Assembly (NCBI GenBank): GCA_035578175.1
Contig: JAQMRL010000011.1
Location: 8,071,501 to 8,135,500, forward strand
Direction: 5' to 3'
Source: Catonia carolina
Taxonomy: Eukaryota > Arthropoda > Insecta > Hemiptera > Achilidae
Length of the DNA stretch: 64,000 nucleotides
Below the pieces are notes generated by a model. That model was not told the DNA's origin and made no database searches. It worked only from the letters and a program-made list of their open reading frames with translations. A program made the position numbers and the translations under genes. This document shows positions 55,516 through 64,000 of this stretch, piece by piece (position 1 is the first letter of the stretch; every line of letters starts with the position of its first letter).

Positions 55516-55700
55516 CATCAAGCTTTTTAATCCCACAACACAAAAACACTACAGCACAATCACTATCAGCATTCAGCTAACCCGCTCCGAAGTTCGGCAC
55601 GAACTGTTGTACAACTGCAAGGAGCAAGTTGCCAGCCAGGCACAACGGGTTTCATATTTGAACCAATGGAACTCGCGGGAGAGGTCACATGACCAGTTGT
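55516..55700 (-). promoter_or_regulatory. Putative host promoter and non-coding first exon with splice donor
   Basis: Read leftward, a less AT-rich block with several CpGs (CTCCCGCGAGTTCC, CGAACTTCGGAGCGGG) ends at GCTTGATG|GTAAGTAAAT, a full-consensus donor at 55515-55510. ATTGGTTC (CCAAT-type) and a GTCACATGAC-like E-box lie upstream near 55660-55695. The exon has only a short upstream frame (MLIVIVL) and an ATG directly at the donor, so it is probably 5' UTR, or the start codon sits at the exon edge. It could belong to the gene at 32.3 kb (same strand, 23 kb away) or to another one. Confidence 0.5.
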
Positions 55701-55942
55701 AACCAGTCATCACCCACTAGAGCTCTTAGTTCTTCAAAGGCCATGTTTACAATTTTTGTAAATAAATTTGTGTTATGTGCTCGTTTTAAGAAACTGTAGA
55801 ACCATCATAGTTACCATAAATATTTAAATATTAGTGTAGATGTATGTTTGCATTCAAATTGTATTTATTGATTTCACATAAAGGTTTTTGGTTGTTATTT
55901 ACGTATTGTTAAATAAAACTGTATTCTTAACCTAACTTTCCT

Positions 55943-56167
55943 TCATAACCTCAAATTCGTTCTTGTTTTACTCTTTCTACTATTTAAATTTTCCCTAGTT
56001 TTATTTTCTTGCTGTATTCTGGCACTAACGAAATATTTAATTAGGTTATCCATAGTTGTAATTATCGGTAAGACGCTGTACAGCCACCATGTATTTCTGA
56101 CAATTTTTGAAAAAGCTTGTGAGTTTTGTACTGCTGGAACTGGATTTTTGAGTAAATGTGAAAACAC
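55943..56167 (-). CDS. Hypothetical 74-residue protein frame
   Basis: The frame starts MFSHLLKNPVPAVQNSQAF, has an aromatic/hydrophobic middle (TWWLYSVLPIITTMD) and ends in a basic, Asn/Arg/Lys-rich tail (RKSKTRTNLRL). Layout (short N-terminus, one weak hydrophobic segment, charged tail) faintly resembles small mitochondrial membrane proteins, but I see no diagnostic motif. It lies in the quietest, least transposon-filled part of the window and upstream, on the same strand, of the putative promoter at 55.6 kb. It could equally be chance. Confidence 0.25.
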   Translation of the reverse strand: MFSHLLKNPVPAVQNSQAFSKIVRNTWWLYSVLPIITTMDNLIKYFVSARIQQENKTRENLNSRKSKTRTNLRL

Positions 56168-56870
56168 TGTTTAATTGTAGTATTTATGCCCTCGTGGTAC
56201 ATTGAGTAAAAGTTAGGGTTAGTTGTGTATGTTTAAGAGAATTAACAAAAATTTTTCATGTCTTAATTTTGTTTTGGAGTACAAAATGCTAAAATGTTTT
56301 TGGCACAATTGATGGATAATGTTTTCTAAATACTTTTCAAGGTTAAAACCCAACTACTGTTGTTTGATTGATTGGTCAGGGTATTTTCTGTTAGTGATAA
56401 CTGATTTTTTTGTGTTTTCTGCCAGTTTATCATAATACAATAATCATTTTCCATCTTATATTACAAGAATATATTGTACCTAGGATAATACGTTTCTTTA
56501 ATTTAATAAATCTGTGTTTTTACTGGTATAATCACTGCACATACTGAAATAAATGTTTTTAGTTAATGCAGTTAACGATGTGCTTAAAATATTTGAACAT
56601 TAATGGTAGATTTTTCTTGTATAATTTACTAACTAGACAAAAGTTCTTATGATAAGTGGTAACAAATACATTTTTCTGAGCTAATTGACCACTTGTTGAA
56701 CTCACATGGTTCGTTGTTCAAACTGGTATTTTTCTACTACCATAACTGATAAATGATGACAATCATCTTTGTAACGAGTATCTTCCTGATCAACAACCGC
56801 TTGCAAAACTTAACCAAATCACTGTGTCAAATTCTTGAGCCAAGGTGTTCTCCACTTACCTAGTCCTGTT
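56168..56870. other. AT-rich DNA, nothing recognised
   Basis: No element signature; possibly ancestral host sequence. Confidence 0.4.
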
Positions 56871-57209
56871 CTTCCCTTATTCTTATCTTAAGTATACAAC
56901 ATTCCTGAAGCTTTTAGGGTGGTATAACTTATTGCTGTGTATTGGGTTAAATTATAGATCCCTTATACTCAATGGCGGATTTACAGAATTGGGGGCTAGT
57001 TGCAATGTGTCTGATAGGGACCCCTTGTCTGCCATTGAATCTTCCCTTATTCTTATCTGAAGTATACAAAATTCCGAAAGCTTTTGGGTCGTATAACTTA
57101 TTGCTGTGTGTTGGTTAATTATAGATCCCTTATACACTCAGTGGTGGATTTACAGAATTGGGGGCTAGTTGGAATGTGTTTGATAGCGACCCTTTGTTTG
57201 CCATTGAAT
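56871..57209. repeat. Tandem duplication, ~170 bp unit x2
   Basis: Both units run CTTCCCTTATTCTTATCT... to GCCATTGAAT and contain GGATTTACAGAATTGGGGGC. They differ by roughly 10-15 percent, so older than the 50 kb duplication. CAGTGGTGGATTTACAG in the second unit resembles a hAT-type terminus. Confidence 0.92.
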
Positions 57210-57865
57210 TTATAAGAATCCTTAGGGATAAATTTTAATTAATAAAACTATAAATGTTGTAATAATATAGTGCTTATTAAGTCATTAACTACCAAACATA
57301 AAAAACGTTCAATTTACTTTATGTAGTAGTGAAATATTATTTTATAAGAAAGTTCCCAAATAGCATCAACTGTGCTATTAATATTATTTTTGGGGGCCCC
57401 TTGCAATTGCGACATGGTAAATGTGCAAGCTTTTACTTATTTTATTGTTCTGTGCACAATTAAATTAGATGTTAAAATTGAATAGATCTTAATTTTTTTT
57501 TATAAAAACTTAGTTTTATGAGGAGTTACCCTTGATGTCCATTTCTTTGTGATTTTTGTACTAGTTGCCCATCATTGGTTTTTATTATAATTTTTTACCC
57601 ACTGATCTCCAAGAAAGAATTTTTTAAGAATTTAATCATTTACAGAAAACAGTACATAGTGGTTATATAATATGTGAGATAAAATTGAAATATTGTATTC
57701 TGTGATCACAGAACTTACAGGAGGAGTACAGAGTGGAATATCATTACATATTTCTTTAGCCCATGTGTTAGAAGTGTTCTTTGGAAGAAGGGAACATAAC
57801 TGTGGGTGACCTTTTCCACGGAACAGTTTAAAATGTGCGCCATACCTTTTTCTATAACCAATAAA
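57210..57865. other. No recognisable feature
   Basis: AT-rich. A GGGGGCCCCTTGCAATTGCG piece near 57393 is the only GC island. Confidence 0.4.
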
Positions 57866-57879
57866 AAGTTTGTTTAGAT

Positions 57880-58455
57880 ATCACCTTACTTCCATACAAC
57901 TAAGACCATGTTTGCTGATGATATGGCAGTTCTTGCGGAAGATGCCGCGATCTTGTAATTGCAACTCGAAAGACACAAATCCATTTACATTTGATAAATG
58001 GATTTGTTACACACCACAAACTCAAAACACGCTTCTATCAACTGAAACACTTACTCGATAGACGTTCTAAATTAAACATGTCACATAAATTAAAAATTTA
58101 CAAGACAGTCTTACGACCATCCTGGGCATATGGAGCTCGACTTTGGGGATCTGCTAAACCTTCACACACGAAACGTATATTATCGATGCAAAACAAAATT
58201 CTACGAATGATAATGCAATGCCCCTTTTACGTCACAGACTTAATGTTGCGTAAAGATGTACACATCCCATACGCAATTGATGTCGCAAAACAACTATACA
58301 AGACGATGCACAACAAATTGGAATTACAGGACAACCCTCTCATACAAAACTTGTACACTAGGGTGATACCGGGTACTCAGCACAGATGTTTAAAACGCCA
58401 AGGGATTTTTTTGGCCACTTGTAGGACTGTGGTGGTGACTGCAAGCTCCCGCAAG
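57880..58455 (+). pseudogene. L-E: jockey-like LINE remnant
   Basis: TKTMFADDMAVLAEDAAIL at 57901-57957 holds the RT catalytic FADD. After a gap the frame 57991-58458 gives YQLKHLLDRRSKLNMSHKLK, IYKTVLRPSWAYGARLWGS and QNKILRMIMQCPFYV, then LRKDVHIPYAIDVAKQLYK. This order is typical of jockey-clade ORF2. About 60-80 codons between the two parts are deleted, and the RNase H/CCHC end is replaced by unrelated codons. Confidence 0.88.
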
Positions 58456-59532
58456 TAATTCAAGTTTTGGAACGTTGGCTTCATATTTAGAAATTGTTAT
58501 ATTGTTGTAATAAGAGATATTAAATTTTCAATTTAAAAGTATCAAAATAAGAATCTCTACTCTAGAAGGCAGTGTGAGGTTTTAAGCAAATACATGTTTT
58601 CAATAAGTGTTATTAAGGCATGTACGCTATAGAGTGATTGTTTATAGTGTTGGTGAAGAACTTATTTTTACAATGAATAATTCCATTGAGAATGTAAATT
58701 TCTTGACAGTACTTTATAACGCACATCTTAAACTAATTACTTATGTAAATTATGAACACTTATTAAAAGTATTTAATTAGATGTTACACAAAAAAAACCT
58801 TTAAACCTGTTTTTCTCAAAACATGGTTTTCACTTTTATGCCCTTCTTCTGGAGAACAATTCAATTTATTTCCTCTATACTATTAGTAAAGTATGTCTCA
58901 CTAAGGTACTGAGTTTTTTCTGAGTTGCTGTATTAAGGAATCGACTGGGATCAATGCTTGTTCTTTTTTTCATCAATCTATCACTTCACATGGAGTCTGG
59001 GATGCAATAGCCTTACTTGAGGATACTAAGGCTTTGTTTTCCCTGTCTCCTTTTAGGGATAGTTTGTGCACACAATAAACATAATCAACAGTTGTTGACA
59101 TTCCTGTTAGTGTACTGAATCAAAATGCTGAACATTTTTACCAGCAAAAACTTCTTTAGATGGCTGATTGCCCCACAAAGTAGTAGAAGCCAATGCAACA
59201 CCCCCAGCACTTCATCAAGAGTATAGATTCAGGATGGGGGTTCTGTCTACAAAGATCCATTTTGGTTTCATTGATGTAAGGCTATATTTCCTTAATATTC
59301 CATAAATGGGGATCTGCAACTTACGTACCTAGGTGGAGGATTAAAGAAAATAGTGGGTGACAAAATTAAAATATTTATGAACTGAAGAGAAAGAGGAACA
59401 AGTAATACAAACCAGCCCTACTCTGAAAGTATTATCTGTACTCTACAGGTAAAAGAAGTTAACTCAAATTTTGGCGAAATTGAGTTAAAACTACTTTTAA
59501 AATATGCAAGAAATGCTGTATTTAATGGTATA
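58456..59532. other. No element recognised
   Basis: The part 58920-59340 is more balanced in composition and could hold a decayed coding fragment on the minus strand, but stops occur in all frames. Confidence 0.35.
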
Positions 59533-59924
59533 CATTGCTAATAACAGGCAGGTGAAGTGTTAAATTATTGGCACTCGATCTGCTAGTCCCAGAGCTACAA
59601 AAAGTAGTTCTGTTTCTTATCACATGGTCAGCTAATTGCATGACTTAAGCATTTAATAACAGAAAAAGTAGAGGTGTTATAGACACTAGTCAGAGTTATC
59701 TCCTTTGAGAGTAATGAATTTCATTATACGTACAGCCCTGTGGTGAATGAAATATAGGGGTCATTTGCATGTGGAAAGTAGATACCGTTCAGAGGGCCTG
59801 GTATGCTGATAAGCATACTTTTCCTCTCAGTGAGGAAGACATCATAAACCACCTCACTGCTCGTTTTACTTAATAAAGCCTCTAGAGGTTAAAACCAACC
59901 TTTCGGCTGATGACGTAAACAACA
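59533..59924 (+). mobile_element. R390 copy, near full length
   Basis: From GCTAATAACAGGCAGGTGAAG to GATGACGTAAACAACAG; no target duplication seen. Confidence 0.85.
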
Positions 59925-60794
59925 GATCAAAAGCTATATTGGATACAAATTTTAAGTTTCTAATATTTACTGAAATTTTATTACAATAATGAAAAGAAAA
60001 ATTACTATGTTTTTGGCCCTCTGAAAAAACCCAAAATGTAGTTAACACCCTTTATTTCTAAGGTACGGAATTATTTCTACATAGCTAGTCCTTGTGGTAT
60101 AAAGTAAGTAGTTGAGTTACATCCATTTCCAGGTCAGACATTCTGAGGAGGAATCATAGTTTTATACTCGGTGAAGAGGCAGGGTATAAAGTATGGTAGC
60201 ACTTCCGCTCCCTGGATGGTCTACACTTTCTTTCCCTGTTATATGTCTACTTATGATGTAATACCATTAACTAATTAACTTCTGTATTAGAAATCATAAA
60301 CAGGTAAATTAGGATAATTTATTTCTAATTATTGTGTTTTTATTTTAAGTACTATTTTAATATTACATTAGGTTCAAAAACTTAACAAAAACCTTCTTAT
60401 CTGACATTTGAGCTCCGAAATTTTTACTGTTAAAGCTGATTTTTGTGAAAGTATTAAAATATTGCATTTATCCAAAAAGTTAATTGAAGGGTACAGGGGG
60501 GAAAACAACATAGTCAAAAAAAAAATTATGATTGCTATGGCTTGTTCAGAGTCTATATTGTCACGTTACTAGATTTACAAGGAAAAACCAACCCAGTCAC
60601 AATTTATTGCAGAATAAAAATATGCACCACAAAGGAAAATCTCGGTCCGGCTGAAACAGGCTAAGAAACAATGCAGTTCACTAACAGGTGATCCTGGTGC
60701 ATATGCAGAAAAATTTTTCTTACATTAACCATCATTGGTGGAAATTTTTAAATTGTTATCTATTATTTTCCTTTGTCAATCCATCACACTCAGA
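59925..60794. other. AT-rich DNA, nothing recognised
   Basis: No features recognised. Confidence 0.4.
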
Positions 60795-61145
60795 TGTCAG
60801 AAACTACAAGCGATAGCAACAAACAGTTTTCGGATTCGTAATCTACACAAAAAAATTGTGGACCTAAATTGGGTTTGAAGTTCCGGTTTTGACCGGAATT
60901 TAGAAAAAAATAATGTCATTCGGTTCCTCTTGAAGAGTAGATAGAAAAATCATTGGGTTTGAAGTTCTGGTTTTGACCAGAGGTGGCCCTAGCAGGAAGT
61001 TAAGAAATCAAAGTTGGAATTTGGAAACAAAAATAGTATCATTCGATTCCTCTTAAAGAGTTGATACAGAAATCACTAATGGTTTTTGCCACTGGTCAAA
61101 GGAAAGCCTTTTTAAAAATTTCCACCAGCCATGAGACACGAAAGG
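60795..61145 (+). repeat. CCGG-rich subrepeat array, copy 2
   Basis: Shares ACAGTTTTCGGATTCGTAAT, TGGGTTTGAAGTTCCGG, ATTCGATTCCTCTTAAAGAG and CCAGCCATGAGACACG with 85-430. Here the GC-rich TATA block does not follow. Confidence 0.8.
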
Positions 61146-61640
61146 GATCTTTATCTCATGAAAGGGATTTTTATTTTTATAATAATGTGACTGACTTCTT
61201 CACAGTTTGCAGGAGTAGTCATAAAGAAAAAAAATAATAGGTTCAGAAAACACTGAATTCAGTTATATTATGTACTGTTTTTATTTTTTAACTTTCTCAA
61301 ATTTTGTGAACATATTTTATGTTCAGCTAAAACCTCCCTGCTGATAGAGGTGTTACACGAATTAACATTTTTATTTCAGAAGCCAAATGCATCAAGATTA
61401 CGAAACAAACTAATGATAAACTTTTATTTAAAAACTTTCTATACTTAACAGAAATTTTTTACTTGTAAAAATACATAAGTGTGCGCAATATATTTTAGTT
61501 TGTTGGAAATTACAAGAGGAAAACCAACTAAGACCATACTGTATTATCAAATAAATCAATTTTTTTTTTTTTAATTAACACGTTTGTAGCAGTGTACTTT
61601 ATATTATAGTTAGAAATAACAAAGGGATATGAATAAACAA
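61146..61640. other. AT-rich DNA, nothing recognised
   Basis: CATGAAAGGGATTTTTAT repeats locally at 61135-61180. Confidence 0.4.
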
Positions 61641-61644
61641 AAAT

Positions 61645-61860
61645 TATAAGTGCTAGGTTACAAAGTGAATGTCTTGGGTTTGATTCCTGGTCAGGGTCTA
61701 GAAAATTATTACACATTCAAACCCACTGCTCTTGAACTTAAAGTAATCACTATTAACCAAGGTTTTGATGCAAAATTAACTCTTACAGTGCCAGGAGAAT
61801 ATTATGAGTTCCTACCGAAAATGCCAGGTATTTTCCACTATGTACGCTAAAAAATGCCAG
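61645..61860 (+). mobile_element. Possible decayed SINE
   Basis: GTGCTAGGTTACAAAGTGAATG (box A-like) and TGGGTTTGATTCCTGG (box B-like) have tRNA spacing, and a TTTGATGCAAAATTAAC stretch resembles the SINE-A tail. The rest does not match. Confidence 0.35.
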
Positions 61861-62109
61861 CCTATTTTTGTGCAATTTGCATACTTATTTATTTAAAGTT
61901 GAAAACTACTTAAATAACATTTTATCAGGTAAGGTTGGATCTGTTGTGTCTACGCTATATGTAACCAGATTGCTGGCGCCCGTTGCACGCTTTCATTTCT
62001 ATGTACTGTAAAACCATTCCAATACTGTATATTTCAGTTGATACTGTATTAGCAGTAATCGAATCAGTCCTTTGTTTAAATTTATTTATCCTAATCTAAT
62101 TGTTATGGA

Positions 62110-62608
62110 CAATGTTTGTTTGTCCTACCATTCGGTAAAAAAAAGAAAGATTCCTAATCAATCGTCTAAAAAATTACGATAATTGGCTGGTTAAAATGTA
62201 AGGGGTACAATTTGACAATAACATGTTGAAAGTTGAACTTTTAAGCAAATTGAAATTAATTAAACCTAAATTTAATTTGTATAAAGTAAATGACTTAGCA
62301 AAGGCAAGCAACTGTACAGTGCTACGATTGCTGCTGTAGCACTGTAACTTGAATTCCATTGAGTAGTGTGGGCTAAACTGAAGGATTATGTGGCTACAAA
62401 TAACAACACATTTAACCGCCAAAAAGTAAGGTAACTTTTTGAAATTGAGTTGATACTGGAAAAGGAGGAGAAACGCACGTGGGATTTAGATTCTGTGAGC
62501 GAACTTCAGGTAGAAAAATTTGTTAATTTGGAACATGATTCAAGTAATGATAATGAGGATGATGTGTCCTCTGATAAACTTTTATCTGGTGTAGAAAAAC
62601 TACGATAA
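62110..62608 (+). pseudogene. Tc1/IS630-type (DDE_3) transposase C-terminal pseudogene
   Basis: Across several frames the sequence reads NNMLKVELLSKLKLIKPKF, LYKVNDLAKASNCTVLRL, HCNLNSIE and WAKLKDYVATNNNTFNRQ. This is the end of DDE_3 transposases, where LPPYHC.LNPIE holds the last catalytic acid. Stops replace the PPY and follow the IE. An open acidic tail runs to a stop at 62606-62608 (HDSSNDNEDDVSSDKLL). No terminal repeats found. Confidence 0.8.
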
Positions 62609-62707
62609 GGTAACCTGTTACAGTACTTTTTTACAATTAATAACCTTAAGCCTAGTTACAAATAATTGTTTATAATACTAAGATTATTTATAGCATGAAT
62701 TATAATA

Positions 62708-63089
62708 TGTTCATAACAGGCAGGTGGAGTGTTAAATTATTTGCACTCAATCTGTTAGTTCCAGGGCTACAAAAAAATAGTTCTGTTTCTTATCACGTGG
62801 TTAGCCAATTAAATGACTGGACTATTCAAGAACAAAAGAGGTAGAGGTGTTATAGACACTAGTCAGAGTTATCTCCTCTGAAAGTAATGAATTTTATTAC
62901 ACAGCCAGATCCTGTGGTGAATGAATTGAAGGTGTCATTTACAGGGCGCAAAGTAGATGGTTTTCAGATGGCCTGGCATGCTGATAAGCATATGCTACTT
63001 TTGTACTCAATGAGGAAGGCAATGGTAAACCTCCTCACTCCTCATATTACTTAGTAAAACCAGCCTTTTGGCTGTTGACCTAAAAACAA
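62708..63089 (+). mobile_element. R390 copy, full length with 14 bp target duplication
   Basis: CATGAATTATAATA at 62694-62707 and 63090-63103. An internal deletion removes the TCTAGAGGTTCAA block near the 3' end. Confidence 0.93.
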
Positions 63090-63103
63090 CATGAATTATA
63101 ATA

Positions 63104-64000
63104 AGAATATAAATTAATTATTAAAAAATTAAAATTTGTAAATTTCCTGTATAATAAACGTAAAATTTTTTAGATGGATCATGCTTCGTAACATTTTTCT
63201 TTAAAACGGTTTTGACTAGGTCTCAGCTTAGTTGACATAAAGTTTTATAGCATTTTATATATCTATACATAACTTGGTTATTTTTCAAGATATCTTAATT
63301 ATTTTTTATTCATTATGAATTGATCTTGTATGACATTTGCCTTATAACAGATTACTTACAATTAAAAAAAAAAACATTTCTATTTTGCACACTCTTTTTT
63401 GTCAAAATTAATTTCCTTTTTAATTAAAAAAAATCACTCTAAACATTATGCTACCCAACTTCACTTATATCAGTTCAAAGACAATTTAATTATGTACGAA
63501 ATCACAAAAAATTATTAATGTATTGTAAAAAATAAAAATATTAGCCATGGCCTCCTTAATTAACATGATTTTTTTCAATCAATTACACCCATAACAAGAA
63601 TCTACATGTATTTTTCAGTCTATAGTATCTTACTGATTATTTTCATTCGTTGTTCATAAAAATCGAGTGAACATAAAAATTCTATGAATTTGTTAGTCAA
63701 CGTATTAATTAAAGGACGCTGGGATATTTTGGTTGAACTTTTGTTGTCCTAATATTAGGAAGCTGGAAATTTTTAGTCAAAATCTTGACATACTAATATT
63801 AAGCCGCCTACACACATTCATTTTAATGCGCATTGATACTGCAAAATAAATGTACATTTAAATGAGAAGAACAATGACATTTTGAACGAGCAAAAGTGCA
63901 TTGTTTTCTCATTTTAATAAATGTACATTTGCTCATTACTTGTAAACTATCCAAGTTTAAAACACAAACAAATGCAACAAATTTGTAATAATTGCACTAA
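63104..64000. other. AT-rich DNA, nothing recognised
   Basis: No frames, termini or boxes recognised before the window ends. Near 63850-63925, ATAAATGTACATTTAAATGAG and ATAAATGTACATTTGCTCAT repeat. Confidence 0.4.

Noticed and set aside
1..64000. CRISPR array, prophage or bacterial contamination
   Set aside because: No regularly spaced repeats with unique spacers, no operons and no ribosome-binding-site pattern; repeats are eukaryotic transposons throughout.

Overview
This is 64 kb of AT-rich eukaryotic nuclear DNA. The transposon families point to an arthropod, most likely an insect and perhaps a hemipteran, but nothing in the window fixes the species. There is no rRNA, no true tRNA gene, no bacterial-type operon and no long intact protein gene. 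Almost every recognisable feature is a transposable element or a fragment of one, often nested. Host sequence is limited to one convincing first coding exon on the minus strand (32151-32298, clean GT donor, ETS-like promoter motif), one probable non-coding first exon with a strong donor on the minus strand (from about 55516), and one doubtful 74-residue frame (55943-56167).

Three dispersed families set the texture. (i) R390 is a ~390 bp repeat with a fixed 5' end, an (AAC)n 3' tail, target-site duplications of 9-14 bp and occasional 5' truncation; about 14 copies or pieces are present. Its last ~30 bp match the 3' end of the LINE called L-A here, including a small hairpin whose stem is conserved with a compensatory change, so R390 behaves as a SINE-like parasite of L-A. 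(ii) HEL is a ~0.9 kb element with short subterminal inverted repeats, a GTGTGA/TCACAC hairpin outside one of them and an internal CA microsatellite. This architecture resembles Helentron-associated (HINE/DINE-1-like) elements; there are six substantial copies plus fragments. (iii) Three tRNA-derived SINE groups (SINE-A, SINE-B, SINE-C) have recognisable box A and box B sequences.

Layout. 0-4 kb: a CCGG-rich tandem repeat, a GC-rich TATA-containing block, a LINE 3' end, a foldback MITE and a deleted PIF/Harbinger that keeps its MADF gene. 5-13 kb: R390 copies, an LTR with a tRNA-Lys-like primer binding site, a HEL copy and a TA-flanked MITE. 13.9-16.6 kb: a LINE carrying two dateable insertions, then a mariner with ~190 bp inverted repeats. 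17-31 kb: R390, HEL, LINE pieces, and one Harbinger inside another. 31-36.5 kb: CTAG-rich MITE, mariner end, host exon, LINE pieces. 37.8-45.7 kb: composite pogo/TIR elements with nested SINEs and LINEs, plus several palindromes. 46-55 kb: HEL, R390, SINE pairs, a pogo remnant. 55-64 kb: a quieter stretch with the second host promoter candidate, a tandem duplication, a jockey-like LINE piece, a Tc1/DDE_3 pseudogene and two R390 copies.

The window is best read as intronic or intergenic DNA remodelled by successive transposition. The nesting gives a partial order of events, and the most interesting material is the R390/L-A relationship, the HEL family and the clustered palindromes. All calls are by eye; no search, alignment or folding program was run.
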